A stretch of DNA of 64,000 nt, from contig CAMFHP010000005.1 in NCBI GenBank assembly GCA_945952225.1, forward strand, positions 1 through 64,000, read 5' to 3'. The position numbers and the translations under genes were made by a program. The first letter of the stretch is position 1, and each line of letters opens with the position of its first letter. This document shows, piece after piece, positions 18,795 through 27,286 of this stretch. Source of the stretch: an uncultured Myxococcaceae bacterium. GTDB taxonomy: Bacteria > Myxococcota_A > Polyangia > Polyangiales > Ga0077539. Under the pieces are notes generated by a model. That model was given only the letters and a program-made list of their open reading frames with translations, was not told where the DNA came from and made no database searches.

Positions 18795-19804
18795 GCGTGC
18801 ACCTCGGCGGCCTGGGCGATGGGGGCGTGACGGCGCGCGCGCACGTCGTCGAGAATGGCGAGGCAGCCCGCGAGCGTGTCGGTCACCACGAGCGCCTGGC
18901 GCACCGCCGCCGCGCCGGGAATGCCCTTGAGGTACCCCGAGAGGTGACGGCGCGTGACGGCCACGCCGTACTGCTCGCCGCGCGCTTCGACGTTGGCGAT
19001 GAGGTGCGCGCGGCAGAGGTCGATGCGCTCGTCGATCGTGGGCTGCGGGTGGTCGACGCCTGTGTCGATCATCGCGCGCGCCTCGCGGAACACCCACGGA
19101 TGCTCGATCGCGCGGCGCCCCACCATCACGCCCTCGCAGCCCGTCTCGGTGATCGCGCGGAGCGCGTCGGGGCCCGATTTGATGTCACCGTTCACGATCA
19201 CGGGCATCGAGACCACCTCGCGGGCGCGCTTCGCCCACGTCCAGTCGGCGGCGCCGCTGTGGCCCATCTGCGCCGTGCGGCAGTGGAGCGTGAGGGCCAC
19301 GACGCCCGCGTCTTCGAGGCGACGCGCGAGGTCGACGATGGGCATGTGGCTCTCGGGGCCCCAGCCGATGCGGGTCTTCACCGTCACCGGGAGCTTCGTG
19401 CGAGACACCACGAGCTTCGCCATCGCGACCATGGCCTCGGGCTCGCGGAGCCATCCTGCGCCCGCGCCGCGTCCGGCGATCTTGGGCACCCAGCAGCCGC
19501 AGTTGATGTCGATGGCGAGGGGACCGGCCTCCGCGGCCACCTCGGCGGCCTCGGCGAGTCGGTCGGGGTCCGAGCCGTAGATCTGGATCGCCGTGGGCTG
19601 GTCGTCGGCGGGCAGCACGAGCTTGCGCTTCGCGCGCTTGCACCCGCGCAGGAGCCCCTCGACGTTCACGAACTCCGTGACGCAGAAGTGGGCGCCGAGC
19701 GAGCGGCACAGGCGGCGGAAGACGACGTCGGTGACGTCTTCCATGGGGGCGAGGATCACCGGCTTGCTGCGGTAGATGGCGAGAAGCTGTTCGAGGTTGG
19801 TCAC
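18791..19804 (-). CDS. tRNA-dihydrouridine synthase
   Basis: 337 residues, FMN-dependent TIM barrel. Family marks are ILAPMEDVTD near 17-26, the catalytic cysteine Cys104 in NCGCW, VTVKTRIGW with the FMN-binding Lys, LHCRTAQMGHSG, and VNGDIKSGPDAL followed by GVMVGRRAIEHPWVF. It reduces uridines in the tRNA D-loop. The residue after the catalytic Cys is normally Pro (GCP); here it is Trp, which is unusual. The GTG at 19804 begins directly before NLEQLLAIY; a longer start at 19858 adds residues without homology. It is coupled by a 4-bp overlap to the M24 gene downstream. Confidence 0.9.
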   Translation of the reverse strand: MTNLEQLLAIYRSKPVILAPMEDVTDVVFRRLCRSLGAHFCVTEFVNVEGLLRGCKRAKRKLVLPADDQPTAIQIYGSDPDRLAEAAEVAAEAGPLAIDINCGCWVPKIAGRGAGAGWLREPEAMVAMAKLVVSRTKLPVTVKTRIGWGPESHMPIVDLARRLEDAGVVALTLHCRTAQMGHSGAADWTWAKRAREVVSMPVIVNGDIKSGPDALRAITETGCEGVMVGRRAIEHPWVFREARAMIDTGVDHPQPTIDERIDLCRAHLIANVEARGEQYGVAVTRRHLSGYLKGIPGAAAVRQALVVTDTLAGCLAILDDVRARRHAPIAQAAEVHA

Positions 19805-19923
19805 GGCGACGGGCGCTTCTACACCAGAACCCCGCGGCGCGCGCGTCGGCGCACACACCGTTCTCTCGCCGCGCGTGTCCCCGTATCCTCGCGCGTCTCC
19901 CCACCCTGGACCTCCCTGGAGCG

Positions 19924-21657
19924 ATGCCCGTGAACCGCCGCGCCCCCTGCCTGCTCGCTGTCGCCCTCGCGTCGGTGAGCGCGTGCTCCGACGACGCGCC
20001 CGCCCCCGCCGATGCCACCGTCGACCGCACCGACGCGGCCGCGGCAGACCTTCCGCCGCCCTTCGACGCGGGGCCCGAGCCCACGCCCTACACGGGCCCC
20101 GACGACTGGTGCCCCGGTCGCGATCACTGCCGCAACGAGGGCGACAACCGGCTGCGCGTGGGCGTCGCCACCGAGAACATCACGCCCGAGATCACCGAGA
20201 CGTACACCGACGCGAACAACAACCATCACTGGGACGAGGGCGAGGCCTTCGTCGACGCGAACCGCAACGGGGTCTTCGACGGGACGTGGATCGCGGGCTT
20301 CGGCGCGGGCCGTCCCGCCACCGGCGTGCACGATCCGCTGGAGGTTCGCGCGCTGGCCTTCCGCTACAACGACGTGACCGTGGCCTGGGCCTCCATCGAC
20401 TGCGTGGGGCTGTTCATCAACGAGATGGATCTCATCCGCGCAGACCCCGAGCTGCGCGGCGCCGACCTCGACAAGGTGATCGTGAGCTCGACGCACGTGC
20501 ACGAGGGCGTCGACACCGTGGGCCTCTGGGGGCGCAACATCGCGGTGTCGGGGCTCAACCCCGCGTACCAGACCCTCGTGCGAACGCGCACCGCACGGGC
20601 CCTGCGCAGGGCGCTCGAAGGCCTCACGCCCGTGCGGCTCCGCATCGCGCAGACCGTCACCGTCGACGCCATGGGGAGCACGCTCGACTACGTGAACGAC
20701 ACGCGCGATCCCGTGATCTACGACCCCACGGTGACCATGCTCCAGTTCGTCGACGACGCGATGCCCACGCGCACCGTCGCGACGCTGGTGAACTGGGCCG
20801 CGCACCCGGAGTACACGGGCTCGGAGAACACGCTCCTCTCCGCGGACTACGTCCACTGGCTCCGCGACACGATGGAGAACGGACTCCCCGGCGAGAGCCT
20901 CGCGGGCCTCGGCGGCACCGTGGTCTTCGTGAACGGCGCGCTCGGCGGACAGGTCGGCCCCGGCGGCGGTGTGCATCCCCGCGCACCCGACGGAACCACC
21001 GTGCGCGACAGCGGATTTCGCAAGGCCGAACTCGCGGGCACCAACGTGGCGCGCCTCGCGCTCCAGGCCCTCGCACGCGACGGGGCCGAGACCGCGGTGA
21101 CCTCCCTCGCCTACCGCACGGCGCCCCTCAACGCGCGCGTCGAGAACATCGGCTACGGGATCTTCTACAACATGGGGGTCTTCGACCGAGAGCTCTTCGC
21201 GTGGGACCGCACCATGCCCCTCGGGGAGGGCAACTACGCGTGGGTGCGCTCGCGGGTGACGTACCTCCAGATCGGTCCCGTGGCGGTGATCACCGCGCCC
21301 GGTGAGCTGCACCCCGAGCTCTGGGTGGGCTTCGACGATCGCTGGTCGTGGGGACAGCAGCGCGTCACCGAGACGCAGAACCCGCCCGACTTCGCGCGCG
21401 CCCCGACGGGACCGTTCCTCCGCGAGCTGATGCTCGCCAACCCCGGCGTGCGCTACGCCATCGTGGCGGGGCTCACGGAAGACTTCCTCGGGTACATCGT
21501 GCCCGCCTACAACTTCGTGCTCGCCTCGGGGCTGCCGTACATCGTCGAGGCCCAGGGCGATCACTACGAAGAGACCAACTCCATCGGCCCCGAAGCCGAG
21601 CGCTTCCTCACCGGGCCGATGTACGACCTCGCGCGCTGGCGCACGCCCTCGAACTGA
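19924..21657 (+). CDS. Neutral/alkaline ceramidase-like lipoprotein with EF-hand-like insert
   Basis: 577 residues. Lipoprotein signal ending VSAC (Cys21), then an Asp/Ala/Pro spacer. The body resembles the N-terminal domain of neutral ceramidases: RVGVATENITPEITE, a zinc-site-like SSTHVHEGVDTVGLWG, NWAAHPEYTGSENTLLSADY and VVFVNGALGGQVGP. Between the first strand and the rest is an insert with two calcium-loop-like stretches (DANNNHHWDEGE and DANRNGVFDG). Likely a surface hydrolase for sphingolipid-like or other amide substrates, relevant because some myxobacteria make sphingolipids. Substrate is inference. The ATG lies after a GGAG-containing leader. Convergent to an alpha/beta hydrolase with a 10-bp gap. 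Confidence 0.72.
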   Translation: MPVNRRAPCLLAVALASVSACSDDAPAPADATVDRTDAAAADLPPPFDAGPEPTPYTGPDDWCPGRDHCRNEGDNRLRVGVATENITPEITETYTDANNNHHWDEGEAFVDANRNGVFDGTWIAGFGAGRPATGVHDPLEVRALAFRYNDVTVAWASIDCVGLFINEMDLIRADPELRGADLDKVIVSSTHVHEGVDTVGLWGRNIAVSGLNPAYQTLVRTRTARALRRALEGLTPVRLRIAQTVTVDAMGSTLDYVNDTRDPVIYDPTVTMLQFVDDAMPTRTVATLVNWAAHPEYTGSENTLLSADYVHWLRDTMENGLPGESLAGLGGTVVFVNGALGGQVGPGGGVHPRAPDGTTVRDSGFRKAELAGTNVARLALQALARDGAETAVTSLAYRTAPLNARVENIGYGIFYNMGVFDRELFAWDRTMPLGEGNYAWVRSRVTYLQIGPVAVITAPGELHPELWVGFDDRWSWGQQRVTETQNPPDFARAPTGPFLRELMLANPGVRYAIVAGLTEDFLGYIVPAYNFVLASGLPYIVEAQGDHYEETNSIGPEAERFLTGPMYDLARWRTPSN

Positions 21658-21667
21658 TCGCGCCGCC

Positions 21668-22486
21668 CTACGACGACAGCGTCTCGACGAGCAGCGCCAC
21701 GGTCTCGTCGGGCGCGTCGACGTGCACCCAGTGACCCGCCTTCGCCACCACCGACACGCGCAGCCGCGCGGGGTGCGCCTCCGCGGCGCGCTCCAGACGA
21801 AGCCGCTCCTCGCCGTCGACCGCGGGCGAGCGTCCGCCGAGCACCATGTGAACGCGCACGCGTCCGACGGGCTGCTCCACCACGGACCACAGGTCTCGCA
21901 CGAAGTAGTCGTCGAGCATCGTGCGAATCACCGCGAGGTCGAGGCGCAGCGTGTAGGCCGCGCCATCGAGCACCACGTTCATCGCGAGCCAGGCCGCGAG
22001 GTCGCGCGTGAGCCCGCGGGCCATCATCGCGTCGACGAAGGCATCGCGCGACGCGAAGCTCCGACCCACCGCGGTGAGCGCATCGAGGGCCAGCATGGTC
22101 TCCGCCGACGCGCGCTGATCGGGACGCGCGCCGGGGTTGCCATCGACGATCACCGCGTGGTCGAGGGCGCCGCGGAGATGCTCCGTGAGCACGAGCGCGC
22201 TCTTGGCGCCGAAGCTGTGACCGATCACCGCGTCGATGGGGTGCGCGAGGTGATCCGCGAGGGCGATCACGTCGTCGGCCACGGCGTCGAGGGTGTGCGG
22301 GGGCGCGAAGCCCTGCGCGTCGCCGTGGTTGCGCAGGTCGACGAGCACGAAGCCCCACGCGGGCAGCGCCGACGACACACGACGGATGTGTCCGCGCCAG
22401 TTGGTCTTCGACCCGAGGATGCCGTGGAGCACGTAGCACCACCGCGCGGCCGTGGGCGGCGCCACGATCTGGTGGGGGAGGATCAT
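21668..22486 (-). CDS. Alpha/beta hydrolase (ABHD11/YbfF-like)
   Basis: 272 residues. The oxyanion region is YVLHGILGSKTNW near 18-30, the nucleophile elbow is GHSFGAKS with Ser91, and the late His is in GHWVHVDAP. DLRNHGDAQG and the order of elements match the ABHD11/YbfF esterase group. Cytoplasmic esterase or thioesterase, substrate unknown. The ATG at 22486 gives the normal start MILPHQIVAPP; an in-frame ATG at 22522 would add 12 residues and run across an inverted repeat. A TGATAC box is 11 nt upstream of the chosen start. Confidence 0.85.
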   Translation of the reverse strand: MILPHQIVAPPTAARWCYVLHGILGSKTNWRGHIRRVSSALPAWGFVLVDLRNHGDAQGFAPPHTLDAVADDVIALADHLAHPIDAVIGHSFGAKSALVLTEHLRGALDHAVIVDGNPGARPDQRASAETMLALDALTAVGRSFASRDAFVDAMMARGLTRDLAAWLAMNVVLDGAAYTLRLDLAVIRTMLDDYFVRDLWSVVEQPVGRVRVHMVLGGRSPAVDGEERLRLERAAEAHPARLRVSVVAKAGHWVHVDAPDETVALLVETLSS

Positions 22487-22496
22487 CGCGGGCGTG

Positions 22497-22521
22497 TGTA
22501 TCACGGCGCCGCGGTGATACA
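22497..22521. promoter_or_regulatory. Inverted repeat between divergent genes
   Basis: TGTATCAC and GTGATACA form perfect 8-base arms around a 9-base GC-rich centre. The gap between the divergent hydrolase and TfoX-like genes is only 47 bp, and each arm ends in TGATAC facing one gene at 11 and 13 nt from its ATG. It could be two back-to-back -10 elements, an operator, or both. Confidence 0.5.
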
Positions 22522-22533
22522 TCCGTCGCCGCC

Positions 22534-23052
22534 ATGGTCCGAGACCGCTTCGAAGACGCGCCCGCAGGCCGTGCGAAGGCCCTTCCCTTCGAGTTCGTGC
22601 TCGACGCGCTCGGCCCCGTCGAACCGGTGACGAAGCCCATGTTCGGCTGCACCGCGGTCTACGTGGGCGAGAAGATCGTGATGATCCTCCGCGACAAGGG
22701 CGACGCCGACAGCGGCGTGTGGATCGCCACCACCGCGGAGCACCACGACGCGCTGCGACCGGTGCTCCCTTCGATGCGCTCCGTGGGCGTGCTCGGTGAG
22801 GGCGTCACCGGGTGGCAGAACCTCCCCGACGACAGCGACGACTTCGAAGAGGCCGCGCTGCGGGCGTGCGCGCTCGTGCGGGCCCGCGATCCGCGCATCG
22901 GCAAGGTGCCGAAGAAGAAGAAGCCCGCGGCGCCGAAGGTCACCGCCGCCACCGCCGCGAAGAAGACCGCCGCGAAGAAGCCCACGGTGAAGAACACCAC
23001 CGCGAAGAAGACCTCCGTACGCAGCGCGACGAAGCCCGCGCGCGGCAGGTGA
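22534..23052 (+). CDS. TfoX N-terminal-like domain protein with lysine-rich histone H1-like tail
   Basis: 172 residues. Residues about 15-110 resemble the TfoX_N fold: VTKPMFGCTAVYVGEKIVMILRD and a following beta/alpha unit. Residues 125-172 are a Lys/Ala/Thr/Pro tail with several AKK and TAKK motifs, the style of eukaryotic linker histones and of bacterial HctB-like or Myxobacterial histone-H1-like tails. The tail should bind nucleic acid. Myxobacteria often attach such tails to varied proteins. Biological role unknown. The start ATG has no Shine-Dalgarno; a TGATAC box is 13 nt upstream. Confidence 0.7.
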   Translation: MVRDRFEDAPAGRAKALPFEFVLDALGPVEPVTKPMFGCTAVYVGEKIVMILRDKGDADSGVWIATTAEHHDALRPVLPSMRSVGVLGEGVTGWQNLPDDSDDFEEAALRACALVRARDPRIGKVPKKKKPAAPKVTAATAAKKTAAKKPTVKNTTAKKTSVRSATKPARGR

Positions 23053-23104
23053 GTTTCGTGGCGCGATGGGTCATGATGGCGCCGCCCTCGTGTTGAGCTT
23101 CGCG

Positions 23105-24115
23105 ATGTCGCATCGCCCATTCTTCGCCGCCCTTGTCGCCACGATGACCTTCGTCGCCACCGCGCCCGCCCACGCGCAGGACGACGACGTCGACGCCAGC
23201 GCCCTCGTGCGCGAAGGCGCGCAGCTCGCGCGACACGGAGAGTTCCGTCGCGCCGAAGAGGTGCTGCGTCAGGCCGTGGCCGCGGGTCGCACGGGCCGCG
23301 CGCTCGCGGAGCTGGGCTTCGTCGAGCAGGCCCTCGGACGCGCCATCGAGGCCGAGCAGCTCCTCGCCGAGGCCGAACTGCTCACCGAGGAGCGCTGGGT
23401 GCGCCGTCACGCGCGCGACATCGCCCGCGCGCTCACGTCGGTGCGCGCGCTCATCACCACGCTCACGGTCACCGCCAACGTCGAGGGCGCCGAGGTGCGC
23501 ATCAACGGAACGCTCGCCGGACGCACGCCCATGCGCGAGCCCGCACGCATCGCCGTGGGCACGAGCGAGGTCGAGGTGCGCGCCGCGGGCTACACCCCGA
23601 TCACGCGCCAGGTGACGGCCCTCGCCACCGAGCCCGCCGAGCTCTCGGTCACGCTCGAACGCAACACGCCGCCGCCGGCCCCCGAAGCGCCTCCGCCGCC
23701 GCGCTGTGCGCAGGGCCTCGTGCTGCGCAACGGACTCTGCTTCGCCCCCGAGCCCGACGAAGACGCGCCGCCCTCGACCTGGCGCTGGATGATCTACGCC
23801 GGCGGCGCCGCCACGCTGCTCACCGCGGGCCTCGCGATCGGACTGTGGGCCGACGGCAACGGCACCGAGAGCGCCTACCTCGCGCGCTGCGGGGCTCCGA
23901 TGGCGCCCGCGCAGTGCAGGGCCGATCAGCTCACGACGCAGGCCGAGCTCGACTCGCGCGCCACGGTGGTCAACACGATGTGGGCCCTCTCGGCGGTGGC
24001 CGCGATCACCACCGTGGTCGGCGTCGGCATGGAGATGCGCACGTCGCGGCGCCGTCCGTCGATGCCCGTTCCCGCGCTGTCGTTCGTGCCCAACGGAGTG
24101 CGGCTCACGTGGTGA
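23105..24115 (+). CDS. Exported PEGA-domain protein with membrane segments
   Basis: 336 residues. A Sec signal peptide (ends APAHAQ near 25) is followed by a helical, TPR-like region (LARHGEFRRAEEVLRQAVAAG, ALAELGFVEQALGRAIEAEQ). The PEGA domain is at about 118-200: VEGAEVRINGTLAGRTPMREP and VRAAGYTPITRQV. After a Pro-rich linker with two Cys come two hydrophobic segments (about 223-245 and 280-300). PEGA proteins are common cell-surface proteins in myxobacteria; the binding partner is unknown. The ATG at 23105 gives the signal peptide directly. Its stop overlaps the next gene (GTGA). Confidence 0.78.
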   Translation: MSHRPFFAALVATMTFVATAPAHAQDDDVDASALVREGAQLARHGEFRRAEEVLRQAVAAGRTGRALAELGFVEQALGRAIEAEQLLAEAELLTEERWVRRHARDIARALTSVRALITTLTVTANVEGAEVRINGTLAGRTPMREPARIAVGTSEVEVRAAGYTPITRQVTALATEPAELSVTLERNTPPPAPEAPPPPRCAQGLVLRNGLCFAPEPDEDAPPSTWRWMIYAGGAATLLTAGLAIGLWADGNGTESAYLARCGAPMAPAQCRADQLTTQAELDSRATVVNTMWALSAVAAITTVVGVGMEMRTSRRRPSMPVPALSFVPNGVRLTW

Positions 24116-25029
24116 CGCGCGCCCTCCCCCTCGCGATGGCCCTGTGCGCGCTCGGCGCGTGCAGTTGGACGCTCCCCGCCCCCGACCTCGCCGTCGACAG
24201 CGCGCGCACCGACGTGGCGGGCGATGCACCCACCGTCGACCGTGGCGTGTCGCCCGACCTTCCCGCGACGCCCGATCTTCCCGCGACGCCCGATCTTCCC
24301 GCGACGCCCGACGTGATGGACGCGGGCGCCGACACCGCGATGGCCGACGTGCGCGACGCGGGCGACGTGCGCGACGCGGGCGACGTGGTGGACATCGTGA
24401 TTCCCGACGGCGGGTGCTTCCCTGATGCGACGCGGAGCTGCGTGACGGGCAACCCCGATCGTGTGGGGGTGGGCTACTGCCGCGCGGGGGTGCAGTACTG
24501 CACGGCCTCGCTCACGTGGTCGACGCGCTGCGAAGAGGAGATCACGCAGGACTGCACCAACCGACGCTGCGGCTCCGACGGCTGCGAGGGGAGCTGCGGC
24601 GAGTGTCCGGGCGGAACGTCGTGCGACGCGACGGGTCAGTGCGTGACCACGGCCTGCGGCCCGACGAACTTCACGGTTCCGTGCGGCGGCGGGCGATGCC
24701 CTGCGAACAGCGGCTGCACCGCCGACGGACGCTGCGTCTGCGGCACGGGCTACGAGGCGCGCGTGTGTTCGGGCGATCGGTGTCCGCCCACGGGCTGCTC
24801 GGGCTTCGACTGGTGGTGCGCACCGGCGCCCTTCTGCGGCGGCGGCGCGGTGCTGTGCCGGTCGTCGACGGGCACGAACTTCCTGTGCCCGCGGTGGAGC
24901 CTCTGCGGCGAGAACACGTGCTTCTGCCGCCCGGGGTTCACCGCGCGACGCTGCGATGGCGTGGCGTGCACGTCGTGTCCGGGCACGGCGTACGAGTGTG
25001 TTCCGACGCGGTCGGCCAGCGGGATGTGA
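24112..25029 (+). CDS. Cysteine-rich lipoprotein
   Basis: 305 residues, starting at the GTG that overlaps the PEGA gene stop. Lipoprotein signal ending LGAC. Then an acidic low-complexity leader with three PATPDL repeats and two VRDAGD repeats, followed by about 200 residues with around 35 cysteines in small repeated units (CVTGNPDRVGVGYCRAG, CGSDGCEGSCGECPGG). This is the common disulfide-rich surface lipoprotein type of myxobacteria, function unknown. The two-gene coupling suggests it acts with the PEGA protein at the envelope. Strong dependence on periplasmic oxidation is inferred from the Cys content. Confidence 0.75.
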   Translation: MTRALPLAMALCALGACSWTLPAPDLAVDSARTDVAGDAPTVDRGVSPDLPATPDLPATPDLPATPDVMDAGADTAMADVRDAGDVRDAGDVVDIVIPDGGCFPDATRSCVTGNPDRVGVGYCRAGVQYCTASLTWSTRCEEEITQDCTNRRCGSDGCEGSCGECPGGTSCDATGQCVTTACGPTNFTVPCGGGRCPANSGCTADGRCVCGTGYEARVCSGDRCPPTGCSGFDWWCAPAPFCGGGAVLCRSSTGTNFLCPRWSLCGENTCFCRPGFTARRCDGVACTSCPGTAYECVPTRSASGM

Positions 25030-25044
25030 GCCGGGGGACGGGCG

Positions 25045-25632
25045 CTAGGCGAGCGTGCGCCACTCGATGGTGACGACGTAGTCGCCGCCACTGCCGACGT
25101 AGTGGCGGAAGTCGGTGGCGCCGCGCTTCGTGAGATCGAGTTCGAAGCTCTGCACGGCGATGAGGTCGTCTTCGAGCCATCCCGAGATGAGCGTGGCGAG
25201 GAGCTCGGCTACCTTGCGCGCCCACGCGATGGGTGACGTGGGATCGTCGGGCACGGCGGCCTTGACCTCCTTCCACGTGTCGAGGGTCTTGAACTCGGTG
25301 CGCGGGTTCGTGTGGAGCTTCTCCCACGTGTCGCCGTCATCGCGCTCGGCGAGGGCGACGGAGACGGTCACGTGCGTGGCCTCGTCGGGCACGTTGAACA
25401 CCACGTCACGACGTCCACCGGGAAGCACCGGGCGGAAGTTGTTTCCGGGCTGCACGCCCGGATCCCACTCGGAGACGACGGCGTTGCACTCGACCGTGCG
25501 CGGCGGATCGTTGCCCACGGGCTTGAGCGCCGCGGACGCGATGGCGACGAGGTAGATCTGGTCCGACGCATCGCGCGGCGTCGTGATCTGGTTGCAGTGG
25601 ATGTTGGGGAACGTGACGCTGATCTTCGGCAT
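25045..25632 (-). CDS. Hypothetical protein
   Basis: 195 residues, not recognised. It begins MPKISVTFPNIHCN and appears rich in beta strands with polar loops; there is no signal peptide, membrane segment or repeat. The middle has an Asp/Glu/Trp-rich stretch (ALAERDDGDTWEKL) and the end a YVVTIEWRTLA strand, which suggests a small beta-sandwich. Codon use is like the neighbours. Its start lies just downstream of a 43-bp tandem repeat array, the only non-coding sequence upstream of it, so the array contains or overlaps its promoter. Function unknown. Confidence 0.6.
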   Translation of the reverse strand: MPKISVTFPNIHCNQITTPRDASDQIYLVAIASAALKPVGNDPPRTVECNAVVSEWDPGVQPGNNFRPVLPGGRRDVVFNVPDEATHVTVSVALAERDDGDTWEKLHTNPRTEFKTLDTWKEVKAAVPDDPTSPIAWARKVAELLATLISGWLEDDLIAVQSFELDLTKRGATDFRHYVGSGGDYVVTIEWRTLA

Positions 25633-25707
25633 GAGCCCTCCCGCGCGCAGCGTACACGAAGGGCCGCGCGCTCCGATCTGCGGAACACCGTCGGCGAAGG
25701 GGCACGC

Positions 25708-25890
25708 GGAGGGCTCCGCGAGCCATCTGCGGACGCCGCGTACGGGTCATGGAGGGCTCCGGGAGCCGTCTGCGGACACCGCGTACGGGTCACGGAGGGT
25801 TCCGGGAGCCATCTGCGGACGCCGCGCACGGGTCACGGAGGGTTCCGGGAGCCATCTGCGGACACCGCGTACGGGTCACGGAGGGTTCCG
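25708..25890. repeat. 43-bp tandem repeat array in an intergenic gap
   Basis: Copies begin at 25708, 25751, 25794, 25837 and a partial one at 25880, with a diverged relative at about 25671-25707. The period is 43 bp, not a multiple of three, so it is not coding in one frame. Each unit holds two small dyads: GGYTCCGGGAGCC and GCGGACRCCGC. Copies differ at a few positions only. No unique spacers, so it is not CRISPR. It fills most of the 269-bp gap between two minus-strand genes. Confidence 0.9.
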
Positions 25891-25901
25891 CCCCTCCCCG
25901 C

Positions 25902-27113
25902 TCACCGCTGCACGATCACCACGCGGTTGCTCTCGTCGTACGCGATGACGCCGCTCTCGCCGCCGCAGCCCCAGCACGTGGCCCACACCACCTCGCGCCG
26001 CGACGCACCGTAGGCCAGCGTGATCGCCAGCGGATCGTCGCGCAGCAGGAACGACGCCGCATGACGGAGCCCGTTGTTCGGGAGCACGTACCACGCGGCG
26101 ATCCAGCTCCCGACGCGCGACTTCGCGGCCACGACCAACACCTCTTCGCCGAAGGTCGGCGACCAGCGCACGGCGTTGACCGTGAACGTGTACTCGGGGT
26201 GGCTCTGCACCGTCGTCGCACCGTGGTTCAGCACCTCGGTGATCGCGCCCGGAAGGAACATCGCCAGCCCCTCACGGAGCCGCAGACGTTCGAGCTCCGG
26301 GGTGCGCTGCACGAGCTCGGCGAGCTGCGCGGCGGTCATGGGCTCCTCGCGGAACGGACGCCGTGACACCTCGCGCGGATACACCATCGTCGGCGCGCGC
26401 CCGCCGCAACACCGGAACGCCAGGTCGAGCCCCGTGGCCGCCGGATCGGCCGTGCGTCGTGCGGCGCAGCGGTGTTGCACCGCGGGGGCGTCGCGTCCGG
26501 CGCCGCGGATGATGGCGCGCGTGTCGAGGGTGTCGTGGGTCCACTCGGCGACGTGCGTGCCCATCGCGAGGGCGCCCTCGGCGGTCGCGCACGCGTTGAG
26601 CTCACCGCGTCCGCAGGTGTTGCCGTCCCACACCTCGCCGCCGGGAAAGGTCGTGCCCGCGGCGCCCACACACGCCCGCTCCCACTCGACCTCGGCGCAG
26701 AGCCGTCGTCCGCGCTCGGAGCACGCGCGCTCGGCCTCGGCGAGGGTCATTCCGAGGCGCAGCGGCTGCGACGGATCGTTGGGATACGGCAGCGCGTCGA
26801 TGTCGAACGCGGGCACCTCGACCTCGACGCCGTCGGCCTCCACCGCGGGGTCACGTCCGGGCGTTCCCGGGGCGCTCCCGAGGCGCAGCCGACCCGCGGG
26901 AATGCGCACCGTGGCGCCCGCCTGCGGCATGTCGCGCACGGGCTCGGTCGCGCGGGGAGCGCCCGAATCCACGGCCTGCGGACGGAGCGCGAAGGGCTGC
27001 GACGGCGGCGGCGCGACGGCCTCTTCATCGACCGCGGCGTCGGCGCCGTTGCGACCGCGCTGACACGCCGCGAGCACCGCGCAGAGCACGAGGGCGAAGG
27101 GGGAACGCACCAC
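25902..27113 (-). CDS. Lipoprotein with formylglycine-generating-enzyme (SUMF1)-like domain
   Basis: 403 residues. Lipoprotein signal VRSPFALVLCAVLAAC near the start. The region about 70-260 is an SUMF1-like fold: VRIPAGRLRLGSAPG at the front, FDIDALPYPNDPS, then ERGRRLCAEVEWERACVGAAG and HVAEWTHDT, and FRCCGG at the end. These are the usual landmarks, though the domain is short and the Cys pair of true sulfatase-modifying enzymes is not evident, so a binding role is as likely. The last 150 residues are unlike SUMF1 and unrecognised. The start is GTG 27113 or 27110; both give the same signal. No operon partners. Confidence 0.75.
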   Translation of the reverse strand: MVRSPFALVLCAVLAACQRGRNGADAAVDEEAVAPPPSQPFALRPQAVDSGAPRATEPVRDMPQAGATVRIPAGRLRLGSAPGTPGRDPAVEADGVEVEVPAFDIDALPYPNDPSQPLRLGMTLAEAERACSERGRRLCAEVEWERACVGAAGTTFPGGEVWDGNTCGRGELNACATAEGALAMGTHVAEWTHDTLDTRAIIRGAGRDAPAVQHRCAARRTADPAATGLDLAFRCCGGRAPTMVYPREVSRRPFREEPMTAAQLAELVQRTPELERLRLREGLAMFLPGAITEVLNHGATTVQSHPEYTFTVNAVRWSPTFGEEVLVVAAKSRVGSWIAAWYVLPNNGLRHAASFLLRDDPLAITLAYGASRREVVWATCWGCGGESGVIAYDESNRVVIVQR

Positions 27114-27286
27114 GGCGTCCGCGCCTAGCACGCGCGTTCGTCGCCGATCAACTTCCGGGTCGGTCACCGGGCACCATCGGCGCCGCGGTCGCTCATGCGC
27201 ATTGCGCGGGGCGCCGGGAGGGCCGATAAACCCGCTCCGCTGAACGGCCCCGGGGTGTCGGGGCAACAGTCGCCCGGTGTGATCGC

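Noticed and set aside
25671-25890. CRISPR array
   Set aside because: Units are contiguous 43-bp copies with no unique spacers, and no cas genes are present.
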